From Fasciolopsis buskii (lineage: Eukaryota; Platyhelminthes; Trematoda; Plagiorchiida; Fasciolidae), in assembly GCA_008360955.1 (NCBI GenBank), contig LUCM01010140.1, forward strand, positions 126,685 to 190,684: a DNA stretch of 64,000 bases, given 5' to 3'. The position numbers and the translations under genes were made by a program. The notes beneath the pieces were generated by a model. It did no database searches. It was not told the DNA's origin and saw only the letters and a program-made list of their open reading frames with translations. This document shows, piece after piece, positions 1-13,200 of the stretch (positions within the stretch are counted from its first letter, which is position 1; each line of letters starts with the position of its first letter).

Positions 1-439
1 TTGACGTCTTCGGGATTTACGCACCACATCGTATGTTGCATTCCGGTGGGAAGAATCTGCGAGCAGCAGCAGAGCAACTGAAGTCGAGTTTATCCATCAT
101 TTCTGAGGTTTATGTGGCAAGAATCACTGCGTGGCTGTTACCGCTGAGTGCATAGCTTATTTGATCTGCACCCATTGGTCCCTCGGACCTCGAGCATTTT
201 GTTGAGAATACAACCGCAGTGAGCGTTCCGATTATAATCTTTATCGGTGGTTATCATCTCGAATCAGCTATGATTATTTTTAATCTTCAACAGTGCTCTA
301 GCTAAGACAGCTTGGTGTTCGATTTGGGTGAATGTATGGACATTAAAAGCATCCAAGTGAAGTGAACGCTTGGGTTTAATTAATTATTGTGAACTATTTC
401 TTTCTCTTAATGCTGCCACCAGATAAATCCGTCTAGTCG

Positions 440-800
440 AAGTTCTTTGTGGCAATTTACTTAGTAGGAGAACGGGAATTAGAAAGGTTCCTTGCAGCGT
501 GGGGGCTGGAGTTATTCTGGCTATCGATACTTCGCGGCTGCCCACACTGCAAAAGGGGCTTTTCTTGGAGAACCCTAACCAGGGCCTTTGACTCAACATT
601 CTTACCAACAGGGCAGTGGGGCGTTAGTTCAGCACGAGAACTCGGAGCAGGCGCATGCTTATCACTAATCACCCTGCTCGAAGCAAAGAATGGCGCGGTC
701 CTCATTATCCCGCCCGAAGACCGATGCACTATGCAATCTGTTGTTTGTAGTATTCATGAATGTTTTTGGACGGAGACTGCTAGGTAGTCCAGGCGCTGAG
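440..800. other. GC-richer patch, open on both strands, unidentified
   Basis: This patch is visibly richer in G and C than its surroundings and is open in one plus frame (449-787, 112 codons from a non-AUG start) and in two minus frames (384-608 and 457-729). The plus frame holds a single CxxC pair but no domain I recognise. The plus frame ends within a possible splice donor (GTAGTCC) near 786. It may be an exon, a decayed repeat or a chance composition change. I do not assign a function. Confidence 0.2.
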
Positions 801-1413
801 CAAATGGATCAGAAGGGTTTTAGAATAAAATCCTTGGTTTTACCAAGACGTCATCCGCACAACAGATGAGATCGTTTTGAATGGGAGACCAAATAGAGGC
901 CCAAGAGACTAGTTCGTCATGTCCCTACCCACTGACCTTCCAAACAAGAATTAATCTTTCCCTCGAGAAAAAGCAATTCCGCATATCTCGTTGGATCATG
1001 GAGGAACAGAATTCGTCAGACCATGTCAGAAGCCAGTCTTCCTTCGATGGGCACTGTTCACAGAAGCCGGCAATACCTGAATGCCTGATAAAACGAGTGC
1101 GTAATAAGGCCATGATAACCTCATCGGGTGGGCTTATCCCTAGTTCATCCTTCTAGTGATCATATGATTTCTCTTTTTATTAAACGTGGCCCCGTGACGT
1201 CGCAACCAAAAGCAGAACATGCTTATGCATTGTTAACAGTTGTAAAATACTGAGCTCATGCGCCTATCACATACATTGTTTTGCTAGAGTGCAAGACCTT
1301 TGATGTGTTCACATTCACCCTAAATCTCATTGCACTGATAATTTTAGCACTGATATTTTCAATACAATCCCCTAAAATTCTTCCTCCTACACTGTGTTGT
1401 GCTGGCGTAAGTT

Positions 1414-1435
1414 CGAATCACTGAAAATGAGCTTG
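1414..1435 (+). repeat. Lone match to Penelope-like 3' terminus
   Basis: These 22 bases differ at one position from the Penelope-like terminal motif at 53309-53330 (the part beginning CGAATCACTGAAAA and ending GAGCTTG). No GIY-YIG coding sequence or flanking terminal sequence is recognisable around it, so it would be a tiny truncated relic or a chance match. The related motif also occurs near 24556-24579 and, inverted, near 52431-52452. Confidence 0.4.
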
Positions 1436-1639
1436 TGTTTCAAGAATTGCAATTCGTCAGTTGTCTTTCATCTTGGAGTAACTGACTTTAACTGTGATGT
1501 GGGGACCATCGCAATTAAACGAATTGTTGATCACTGATGAGCGAACATAAAACACAAGTGAATTCTGTTTAGGACAGAGAAGATTAAATAACACAGGGTC
1601 AAACATAATATAATGTAGCCAGCCTAAAATATCCTGATC

Positions 1640-1640
<1 letters not shown>

Positions 1641-1672
<32 letters not shown>

Positions 1673-1673
1673 A
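1641..1673. repeat. AT dinucleotide microsatellite
   Basis: About twelve AT units (1641-1664) followed by GTATGTATA. It is a simple sequence repeat with no adjacent gene seen. Confidence 0.9.
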
Positions 1674-4600
1674 ATTCGCTTACTTTATCATGTTCCAATT
1701 ATGATGGAAAGCCCCGATTCTATAATGCCAAAGACGAAGCACCATTTGGCTTGAACTGATTCCCATTTCTATCCCATAGGTCACGTGCCAGAGTAAGGAT
1801 TCCGCAGTCCCTAATCGCAGCTCCACTTGTGCACAGTGCAATTATGATTGCAATTAGGAGAGATTAATTCAATTTGCTCATGTTCAGATTTCGGACAATT
1901 AGCGCATCTGTTGTCTTAGAGCAGGAAATTAATTTTGCAAACTTTTCTGATTCGCGTTTTCCAACATACACTAGCATATTTAGCCATAAATAACCCCCCA
2001 TTTAAATGATTTCCTAATGGGAAATCGTACTCGGCTTTCATCACAAGAGAACACTAGAGGCGAGCAGAAACATTGATGCGATAAAAGGATAGTAATCGTT
2101 AGCACATAAATTTTGCTGATTATTGAAATGAATTATATCAACAACATAATGTAATTTATCAATAAACGGAATTAGAAGATGAGTATAACGGTTGAGGGCT
2201 GAATTGAACACTCACCTTACGTTATTCTGAAAGTCGCTAGAAATTACAACTCTCCGACCGCAGCACTTGTGTACATTTTTTTTCAGTTCGAGCAAAAAAT
2301 GTTAGCACATTCTGTTCATCATGGAAACGGTGATTTCAAAGTATTACGAACAGAACAAATAAGTCGATGATGGAGTTTGTAAAGTCCGTTACCTGGATGT
2401 TCGACATCACGAAGGCAAAAAACAAATTCCCCATGCCTTTGGAAAAATCGGTTTAATCAAGCTCAAAATGGCAGATACTGACAAGCCAAAGCGTTTCAAA
2501 TCTGAACTGCAAGTTCATCACTCTCAGTAAACCACGAAGCAAATTTTGCAGTTCAATATTTCTAGAAAGGTTTTTAATCCAATCACAGAGGCACCTCACC
2601 ACCAATGTAGTATTAGGTGTTTCATCTCTGCCTTAGGCAATGATGAAACAGGTTTGAGCATTTCACTTTAAGATCACTGGTAATCCCACCAGGCCCCGTG
2701 TACACCTATCACTAGACACTGTAATCGCTTCGTGTTTTTACCGTTCCACTATGGTTTGCCATAATTTTCGGAATAAAAGCGGATTCGAAAGAAGTGAAAT
2801 GAGCAAAAGAAATGTAAGCGGGTTGACTTGGTTGTCACCAAGTTTGATCAAAACTAATTAATCATTCTGTGAATGCTCCCATTTGGGATTGTGACGATAA
2901 ATTTTCAATGCTAGGACGTAGATGATTCATTTGGCGTACGTCATTTGAACATTTTTGAAGTGACTTTAAGAATTTGCACCCTAAGCCCACCATTCATCTA
3001 CACTGAGTCGTTGATGGCTAGGACTTTGATCATTATAGACATAACGCAGAGAGACTAAGTCATTTGTGATCGTTCATTCTAAACGCAAAGCTATTATTAC
3101 ATTTTACAATTTTAAAATGTATTTTACGACAGGCAAGTCGATCATATGAATGTGGTGCTCTCAATTTGTGAGCATAGGGAGAAAACCATGCAAGTTTTCG
3201 GATATGAAATTTATCTCAAATAAGCGCTTACAATGCTTACAAGTTTAACTGAACAAACTAAACTAATTGGAAGTTGGCTTGAAGTGAAATGTAAAGGCTG
3301 CATGTTGGGAAAATTTAGGACCGTAAATGAAGACATCGCAACAAAACTCCCGCAACGGAAGTGAAATTTTGCCTGCATATTTTCGACAGCTGGAAGGAAG
3401 GAAACAAGTAAAGGAAAGCGTCAACGCTGATGAATGTCTACCCGCTAATCGATACTGAAGCACTTATATGCGATTCGTGAATCGAACGTAATTCTACGTA
3501 AAAATCAACTGTCAACAGCGTCACCATAATTCTGGTGTTACCAGAATAGTGTCGGTTGTCTATTGACAAAAAACATCTAAGAGCATTTATTACTGGAAAG
3601 TGAGTAACCCCTGTTGGAGGGTCACTTCAAAAGAAAAGTTATTCCTGTAAAAATTAGATATGCATTTAGGGGCTAATAAATAAAGATTAAATTAAAATTT
3701 TACCGCCATAGGTAACATTTGGTGGAATAGCATAGATAATGGCAAGGAAATATCCGGTTAAGCTACTCATTGTCCCCGATCGACACGCTTACTTTCAAAG
3801 AAATTCATTCCGCCGAGTCATGCACTAAAAGTTTTTTGTACTGTTAGACGATGTCTGTGAAGATTGTCACTGTTGTTATTTTCTTCACAAAACCGTGACA
3901 GCGCATAATTTTCTCGAAGTCTAAGTTTGCTCTTTTCAAACAAGAAAGATTTTGAACAGTTGACTGATAATAAAACTGCACCAGAGAAATCATTGTGTTC
4001 GCGTTTTCTAAACAAAACCAGAAGTTGATGACTTTCGACGTAACGACATCCATTTCGAAAATTTTCTTAGATTTTCCAAACAGACGTTGAGGCCCATATA
4101 TATTTCGTTTCTTTTCTGTTTTGCCTACCGGAAATTTAAAGTGATGTGCGACTACGAAAAAACTGATTTACGAAGAAGTCGTTGTTTTGATGTCGTGTCA
4201 AAACGTGTGCTTTACTTGTCTCTATTGTTACTCGTGGCGGTAATAAACAGGTTCCATAAAATGTCCTGGAATGAACATTTTTCACTCACAGAATGAAATT
4301 TAAAAGGCACACTGTGACCTAATAAACCATTTTGCTGTCAATGTCTGCTAAGTACGGGCTAAATAAAGCCTAAATATTATCGTTCTTGAAATAAATAGGG
4401 TCACTTTGACAATTTTGCGCAGATGAGCAAACAAAAGCAAACACGTAGATATGATTTCAAACACGGTTGTGATATATCCGGCACTTTGCGCGCGAGCAGA
4501 AACGTTGAGGAACCAGGTTTGTCTTGGTATTCATGTGCACAGCAAACAAAATCAAATGAATGAACCAAGCATGTCACAGCAAAAATCGTCAAGAACAATG

Positions 4601-7600
4601 TCCACGTCGCAACGCCATTTCCTGATCCCATGTGGGAATTAAACTAGTTCACGCTTCTCACGGATTCAATTCGATTAACTTATCAGCTATGGGTAGGGTA
4701 TGCGAATTTCTAACTTGTGGACCACCAGGCATCAGCAGTTAGGAGCGATGTTTCTGCGTTCTTTAAAGTGCGGATATAATTATTCGTATACTTCAGCAAT
4801 TATCAAGCAGTTTACGTTTCAGTAGAAAAGGAAGGGTACCCAGGACAACGATCTGAATTCGCACGTTCTATAATCATCATTTTCACCGTGAAAATTAAAC
4901 TGCATACATGAATAAAAACTACTTTCAGTGTTTCGTCTAATTTCCCTCTGACTTTATCATCCGAATTAAAGTAAACGCTAGTCCCCCTGGTCAAACAAAA
5001 ATAGTTTCCCACACACAGGCATTACGTGTACACATACTCGTCCATTCACTAATTAGTGTTCCCTCAAACATGCACGCAAACGCAGGTCGCGGTGCTTGTG
5101 ATATAGTTCAAACGTTACACTTTTACCTTGTGCAAATAATTCAGTTCTGAATTGAAACTATTTTTGGCACATCAATTTATGCATTTATTTTGCTGTTGTT
5201 AATGATTCTGATGTTGATGTGCTTCACGTAGCAAGTTGTATGGTAAAACTTACCCGTCAACGAACAATATAAAAACAGTTGGAACTCAACGGGAAGAAAT
5301 ATCCAGGACGACTTTTATTCTATGGGGATGAAAACTCAACAAAAAGAATGAATTATGCAAAAAATTAAATGAACACAAATAAAAGTCACATTAGGAACAC
5401 GAGCAGATGAGCAAGAGTCTATCAGGTTGAAGTGCATTCAACTAGGTAACGATTTAACGACTGCCAACCTAGCACACGAAATAACTGTTTGGCTAAGCAA
5501 ATCGTTTTAAAAATTCCCAAATTGAAAAGACAATCCGGAAGTTCTTTGTTTATCCTGTGGAGAGTATTCGGTTTTTTCTCCTCCAATCCCGGAGGTTTCA
5601 GAGCTTTGATGAACAGTATTCCGAGTAGGATTCTCATACCGCACGACTGTCTGAAAGTCGACAAACGCTGAATTATTAGTCATAAAGCGTAAAGTCTGTT
5701 CAAGCAATCTTAAATTTACGTCCTGTCCCGGACGTTCCGCAATGTTCATCACTTAGATTTAACGCCAAAATAATTAGGCATAACAGAATTTTTACTCTCA
5801 TCTGAAAACCACCAACATTCATTAGCTGTTTGTGTGGCTTCTGGTTATCTCGAGTCAAACATTCAAATTTCATCGACGGTAACTAACATTTCAAATAACT
5901 GTTACTTTCTCAGTTAATGGATAATAACACTGATTCCAGAGCAGAAATATGTCGAAGAAAAAGATCACTCATTATTGCTGGTGTCTCCTGCTGAATTCAA
6001 AGTCTTTGTTCCTAAGATCAATTACAGATTCATTCTAACTTCACCAAGTCTCTCTTCTTGCACAGACTATTCAAATCCATAGGTTAGGTTCCATTCTGCT
6101 TCACAAATTTTGGTCTTTAGAATCTTCTGTTCATCTCTGATCTTGCATTACTTAAGCTGTTCTCGTTCTAAGAAGACAAAACCGTCAACCGGAATCCTAC
6201 TTGTTTTGTTCATTTCATTCTGCCCCAGTTTTTGATCTCCAAGAAAGCGTACGTTTTAGCGCCTTGAACCACCGGGAAACAAAACTAACTCCAATTTAGG
6301 CCTTACTTAATTTCCTTATTCTGCAGATGCTCACGTCAGTTGCAATTAAAGTTAAACAACATAGATATGCCTTAAAAAATTTAAGTTATTTCTGACGGCC
6401 CGAGCATTGTCTTTGACCAAATTTCCAAGTAAATAAGAGATTCAATTACTATCTGAAGAATTTTTCAAACAATTTTTCTACCTATAGTTTGTACCGAATG
6501 CTCACATTTATTTGCCAGGCCGGATGTGCCACAGCATCGTTTAGGAAATAGTGATTGGAAAGTTCAGCTGATAACCACGGGCTGCATAAGTCAGTTCACA
6601 AATCAACCTATGAGTGCTGGCTACAAATAAGCTATAGAAATGATTGGTTTCTCAGTGATAAAGAAACACTCTTCTGCCCGCTTCAGCTGGTTATTCCCAC
6701 TGGAGATATAATGGATTGAAAATTGGCGAGTTCATAACCGAGTGAATATATGGCTTTCTTATGTTGCCGTTATGTTGCCAAACTTCCACTGATTGATCTT
6801 CAAAATCACATGGTAGTTTTGCACCTCTTTCTCCATCACAGAACTTCCCAAGTTTTTTCCAATAAATTCATATGGCATTATCTGAATAACACCGAGTACG
6901 TTCAATGAGTCAAAGCAAGATTTACGCACTTTTCTGAGTGACCTCGTAGATCAGCCAAGGAAGCTTGCAATTCACTTAGGGTTCGGTGAAATTCTTAGGT
7001 ACTTCCCCAAGTTTTGTGAAATGAAACTGACGAGTATTCTCGTGATGCCGTACCCAAATGCGGGGAATACCTCCATCCTTGACAGGCGACGGTGAAAATG
7101 GGATGAATTTACCTTCATGTATGCTTCCAATTAATGTCTCAAAATAAAAGAAGCCAATAAAGTCTGTTTTGCTATAAACTTATCAAGCGTCGATCAGCTC
7201 AGTTTCCAGTTAGCTGTCGTCCGCTCAATCAAGAAACGAATGTTTTTGCTAACAGTAATAACAGACTGTCCGTGGTTATTTCGCTGTTACATTTTGAGAC
7301 TTACTTTTAAATACAAAGCGTTTTTCCTCAAAAAATGGCAAGACCACAGAACAGAAAAACCGAGGAAACTCGTTACAAATGCTCCATAATAGAATGGAGA
7401 TTATGAGGAATAAAAAGCCTCCATTGTTTGGCAAAAATGAAATGGATACGACGGACATATAAACCTATAGGAAACAGATGACGCAATATTCTGAGTGTTT
7501 TTTCTAGGTAAATAATTCATGCAAAATAAAGGACATGGAAATGAAGAACAGCTGGCACCTTTTCAATTTTTCTGGATTAAAGATGATTTTTATTTTATTA

Positions 7601-8139
7601 CTTGGGAGAAATATAGATAACCGCATTATCCGTTTGATAGTGCGCAACTAAAGGCAAAAACTGATAAAAAGCGGAACATTTTAGCACTGTGGGGTCCTCC
7701 GAAAGCGAAACAGTAGAAGGTTTTGATCAATGTTAATTGTGTGCGCCTGGAAGATACGTGTCAGGGTAATTTGTTTGTGAATGTCAATACCGTGATCGCC
7801 ATTTATGCATACGAGCCCTCTGACTGCCTGTGTCACAGTCCCAATCCGGTTGCGGTCACTTCAAAAATTTAAAGGATTTTTTTTCAACTATGAGCATTGT
7901 TTGTCGCCTTTCACGGTCGGATTTACTCCCAGACAAATAGGCTCCCCAATTCCCCCCTCGCTTGAGCCTAAATGTACATGTACATCACGAATTTCCCACT
8001 AAACCGAAATGACGCAGTGGCGCCGGTTAGTAGGCTGATTTGAAGTGCACCACGCCAGACAAAATTCCTGTCCCATCTCTACTGAGTAGCAACATGAGCT
8101 CTCTTCACAAAATCACCTGATCTATCCTTCAATCTCCGA

Positions 8140-8612
8140 TCTCGGATACATGTGCATTTGCGTTCAGGAGACGTGACTGAACCCAATTACCCGCCCAAGG
8201 CTTTGATATGTACTGATTGGACAAACAATCCAGCGTTAGGAAAACCGGAGTTCGTCCCAAGTTTTCTCGATATAGGAACACAATTTTAACGAACCTGTTC
8301 GTTACCCCCTTTAGTACACAAACTTATAACCGTCTTTTTAGTCTTTTCTGCCGCGTCTGATCCCGTTGTTGTTTCATTAACAAAGGAAGCAAAAGATAAA
8401 AGATAAAATATGATAATTTGCACATTACCGTAGGCGATTTTAATCACGCATCGGTGCTTCCTCTTATCTTGTTTGATTTGACTACTCCATCGTTTTCCCC
8501 AACAGGAGGTAACTCTACCATGGATATAATTATTACCAATCACCCGAGTCATTCTGAGTTAAACTACGTCCTTCAGTTTCAACCAGTGATTATTGGCTGT
8601 TACATATAGAAC
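8140..8612 (+). pseudogene. LINE APE-type endonuclease remnant
   Basis: In LINEs this domain nicks the target DNA to prime reverse transcription. Near 8161-8190 the sequence reads V-Q-E-T-stop-L-N-P, which fits the conserved ETW motif with its Trp codon changed to TGA. About 250 bases later, at 8433-8447, it reads G-D-F-N-H, the conserved GDFN metal-site motif. At about 8515-8545 it reads STMDIIITNHPS, matching the usual LDLILTN segment. These three motifs occur in the right order but in different frames, separated by indels and stops. The final SDH motif is not recognisable. Confidence 0.7.
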
Positions 8613-9134
8613 CCAAAGTATAGTCCCGGACATATTTTCGGTCTTTCGAGGAGTCCAACCAGATCAAAATACGACTACATAATTTACCTTGGGAAAACAT
8701 TCTCCTTCTTCAAGGATCTCTTTTTCATAAAAGTTTGAGATTTTATTTCGAATCTCTAAATGGTGATGCAGGTAAACACAGTCTCATATTTAATATTTGT
8801 TGTTCTCTAGAAACGGTCGAGTTTCTTCACTCACACTGATGGCCTTAATTAAATAGATGAAACACTTCTATAACTTACGAGATTCCGAGAAAGTCAGATC
8901 CCTATCATCATTAATATCGAAGTCATCAAAACGCACCCCACTGGCAAAATCGTCGTCGGAAAGAAAACGAAACCAACAAGCCTTAATGCAGTTGTAGAAG
9001 GTATCAACAAGCGTATATTTGTTAATCTAACAACTCTGGAGTTTCAGAGTTCCCGGATGAATGTGCTGATGCAGCATACTTTCCTAATGAAGAATATTCA
9101 AACTCTTTCGCCAGACTAAAACAATCACATGATT

Positions 9135-10290
9135 AGGTCTTGATGGTGTGTGGGCACTTCTTCTAAAGCACGGTAAAGGTTTGTTCGTGGATACATTTAT
9201 TCCCTTCCTAATACATCCCTATACAAACACTTCATTCCCGATCGTTGGCTACCAGTAACCACCGTGTCAGTCCCCAAATCGAGAAATTATAGTATTCTAG
9301 CCAAATTTGTGTCCCATTCCTCTTAAATCACACTATGATAATCTAACGGAATTCGTCATTCTGAGGAGTCTAAAGCCTTCTGCTAGCGTATAAAAGCTAA
9401 ACAGGTCCACCATGGATGCTGTGGCATCCTTGGATTATAATACCAGAAAATACTTAGATTTATCCGCTAGATCTGTCCAATCCGCTTTTTTAGATTTCTG
9501 CTTTGAATTCGACTTTATTCCACGGTCCCTGCTTCTTCCCAAACTAGAACAGTTCGGCTGTCCCAAAAGCCTATTGACATGGCTATCAGACTGCTTCACC
9601 AAAAGAACTCAGTGCGAAAGACTGGGAAGAAATAAATCTACCCATTAGTAAATAACTCTGGAGTCCTGCAAGGAACTATGCTCTCTCTTCATGTTTTCAA
9701 CACATATCAGCCACCTACATGCCACTTCCCCTGGCCACTTATTCAACTACGCTGATAACGTTGCGCTCTGTCAATCCGTACCTGGAACTGATGATTTCCC
9801 CAAATTTTCCATCAACTTGTCGCTTATGAATGAGTTTTCCCTTCTATCTGGCTTAAAGCTTAATTTGTCAAAATGTGTCGAATGCTTGTCTACTTGTTCT
9901 CGGTCTGCTTACTCGGGTGATCCTTCTCTGATTACCAACGAACCACTCATTTTGGTAGATTTCGTCAAATACTTAGGAATTACTATTGATAAGAACTTAA
10001 GGTGGTCCTCTCGCATTTCCAGTTGTGTAAAAAATCTTAGAAGACGACCTTTTTATGCAAAGAGGTGCACACATCCGGGTGCGAAAAATTTACACATGGA
10101 ATTATTTTGGATCCGTCCCATCCCTTAAACAGCGACTTTTCTATATACCGTTCTCATATCAAAACACGTTCTACTTTCCGCTCCATACCCTCCTGCACAA
10201 CTATCTGCAGGAATTCAGCTGTCCCCTTCCTAGTCCGAATTCTCACCAACAGAGAACAGATCATAGCTGATTTTCTACACAATCTCTCGT
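9135..10290 (+). pseudogene. LINE reverse transcriptase remnant
   Basis: From 9140 the sequence reads L-D-G-V-W-A-L-L-L-K, fitting the start of LINE reverse transcriptase. Around 9236-9290 come segments resembling the P-V-T-x-V-S-V-P-K motif. Frame 9412-9645 carries motif A (F-L-D-F-C-F-E-F-D, catalytic Asp at residue 28) followed by IPRSLLL and WLSDCFTKRTQC. The VLQGT motif sits at 9663-9677 in a different frame, so two frameshifts flank it. Frame 9691-10125 carries the catalytic box as YADN (9748-9759), the second Asp being Asn, then LNLSKC and YLGITID. The C-terminal part continues in another frame to 10289. A non-functional copy. Confidence 0.85.
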
Positions 10291-10295
10291 GAATT

Positions 10296-13200
10296 TCAAA
10301 TGTTTATTATTAGCTACTCTTTTTTCCTGCTCTCTAAGCTGATAAGAGGGCGAAGACATCGTTTTTGACTGAAATGGGGACATCTATGTAAGCAAAGTCC
10401 AAGCGACACAGTATAAAATTTTAGAAGAATGTTGTTGATAACATGATCTTCAAATGTTAAGTGAATACCGCTTATTTGATATGAACAGGGTGGTGTCACC
10501 AGAGCGGTCGAAGACTAGATGTGATCATGAAATCGGACTGTGAAAATTTCGCTTTCATCTACTGCACTTGCAGGCATATAGTACGTCTTAATTAAGGTCC
10601 TAATGGGACGAATAATGTGCACTGGTCTGCTGATATTTCACTTATCAGCCAGTGCCCATTTATGGAATCATGTGCGAGTTTACAAGATTAGGACAAGTTT
10701 AGAATTTCTTTTCCCGTGCAGCAGCAAAACGCGTTTCATTTAGTCTTTTTCACAACTCGAAAAGTTTCCAGAAATATACTGTAGAAGCTTTTCTCCGGTA
10801 TCGCTTTCTGACTAAACTGCAAACTCTCTAAAATGACTTTCGTGCGACTGCATTCCGGCAGTAAATATTATTGCGTGGAACGCTACGCCCCATGGTGCGC
10901 ACCGGTCTTGTCAATAACTACAGTTTACATTCCAAATTTCAGTTAAGTGACTGGTCACCTTTGACGTGCTTTCGTTATCGAATTACAGCTGCCGCTAACT
11001 CTAGCAACTTCAACAAATTTTCTCAATTCTATTTCATTTCCGCCTTGCTTAATTAAGCAAGAACGATCAACTGAACTTAGACACGACTATCATATTTTAG
11101 TCACAATCATATAATATGCACGTCACTTTTTTCCCTCTCTTCAATGACTTTATTGCCGAAAGAACAACATACAGCACGCTTAAGAATGGATCTGCGGCAG
11201 ACAAATGTCTACCAAATGGATATGCTGATCGCTGTTGAATGATTCGAAGCAGTGGATTTTTTATGAAAACACCATAATGTGGACTAGTCGAACACTACTG
11301 AGATTATTCGGTTCAGAGTTCATTGACCGATTGTCTCCAATCTCTCCGGATCATTGTCTTTTATTTGGTCATCATTTCGAACTATCCGTTCTTTGGCCTA
11401 TGAACGTGACTTGAAAATCAGACCACTTCTAATGTCCGCTATTTTGCGCGCATGTTTCGATCTCATTATCTATAGCTGATCAGATTTCAGATTTCTTCCA
11501 CTGTTAAGGTGGTGCGTCAGTAAGTCCTGTTTTCCGTCACTGTAGCAGGTCTCGACTTATCGAAGTAAACAGTTAAATCTAAGTTGTTTCCTTTTATTGT
11601 TTTCAATAGGAGGCAAATGGCAAGGCTGTTTTACACATCCAATTTTTGACTATTTGGCTTAACGCCAGAACGAACGCATGCTCTTGACATTAATTTCCAA
11701 AACTGGGAAAGCCCCCCTGGGCCAGATTAGTCCACCCTGTCGAAACAGAATCAAATCATAACAAAAGGTCAAATGTATTACTCCTGTGAGAGTATAGATA
11801 ACGTTCTATGCTGTACCTAATTCCTATGAATGAGACTGAACATCAGTGGGTGAAAATAATCTACTTTAGATCATGTTCATATAAAGATGGGCGTGCTTTG
11901 TACAGCAACAAAATTAGTAGTTTCACTTTGACGAAAGAATCAATATAGATGAAACAGGTTTCTCTTATATTATTCGCAGTTTCAACAACATACAGGACCT
12001 CCGTGACAAACGGCCACTTATGCAAACGAAGAACACATTGGCGACGAATGACTTTGCTAGGATAATTCAAATGAATGATGTTCTTTTCGATAGTAAAACT
12101 TTTTTATTGTTCTATTTATCAGAGACGAATCTTATTTGGCTCTAACAAAACTATTTTTTATTACCTGACGGCTTGCATCCACACCGCACCATATATCTGC
12201 AAATCATGTTTGCGCACAATGGCTGACGGTTTTACCCACAGCATGCAATGCAGAAGGAATATGATAGGCTGCATTGAAACGGTCTATTTTAATTGTCTTT
12301 ATATCACTCAGTCAGTTTACAAAAGTAGTAAATGTTCGTTGGCATAGATTTTATAGCAAATGGACAGGGCCAGTCACGTGTCCCGTTTATCTTTTAGATT
12401 TTTCCCATGATCATTTACACGTTGAACAGATTCTGCATTTTGTTCATGGCACTCATCCTCCAAAGCGCATGCAAACACACACATCCAGTGGCCTTGTCTT
12501 ACTTGGCTTTAGCCAGGAGCAATTTCGTACAAACTTTACCGTAACTATCAAGCTCACGTAGCACGACGGGGTCTTTGGTTTGCTTCAAAAGTTTGAAAAA
12601 TTTCACAGAAAACATTGAGAACAAAACAACGTGTGTTATTTGACTTTCTTTGAAAAAATTCGGACCATCAACTTAAGTGATTTGAACAAAATGAAATCAT
12701 GAAACTACTGGTAACTTAAGGAAGCTAGACATTGCGGAAACTCATCAAAACATTCTGAAGTCTGAAACAGTGTCTCATCTCGATCAAAAAACGACTAATT
12801 TTTCTGCTATATGTTCATAACGACAAACAAACAATAAATCAGTCTCCAATCTCAGCGTCATTTTGTATACTTAGTTACAAGTGCTCCTGTATAAAATTAG
12901 CTCATTCGCGGTGCCACATTTCTGATAAGGTGAATGAATATATCAATAAACTATTCTTTATTTGCAGTAAGCTCCGAGCGTTCTTATGATTTGAAGCAGA
13001 CATTTGTTCTTTACCAATCACCACCTTTCAGCTTGAACTCCGTAGGCAACCTTTGCTCATTATTTTATATCTATTTTCTAAACCGCTAGTTCTCACATAA
13101 TTTCAGATTCGTAGGTTATAGCATGCATTTCCACTTCCTATCGGAGTGATAATCGATATTGACCACTTGATTTTCCAACCGAGTTTCCATTCTCGTAGAA

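Larger units (their letters stand above)
1..7989. other. Long stretch with no recognisable gene
   Basis: I see no protein, tRNA or rRNA gene that I can name here. The DNA is AT-rich and open frames are short (110 codons or fewer) on both strands, as expected by chance. The supportable items inside it are an AT microsatellite near 1641, a lone match to a Penelope-like terminus at 1414-1435 and a GC-richer patch at 440-800. It could be intergenic or part of a large intron; the sequence alone does not decide. Confidence 0.6.
7990..10295 (+). mobile_element. Decayed non-LTR retrotransposon (LINE, CR1/Jockey-like)
   Basis: The order of recognisable parts is APE-type endonuclease (about 8100-8612), a linker, then reverse transcriptase with its C-terminal domain (about 9135-10290), all on the plus strand. 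This is the ORF2 layout of CR1/Jockey-group LINEs. The reading frame is broken many times by stops and frameshifts, so the copy is dead. The 5' boundary is uncertain because the first few hundred bases are too decayed to read, and no gag-like first ORF is visible. The 3' end lies close to 10290, where the C-terminal reading stops at TGA. No target-site duplication or terminal tail is obvious. Clade assignment rests on motif style only. Confidence 0.8.
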
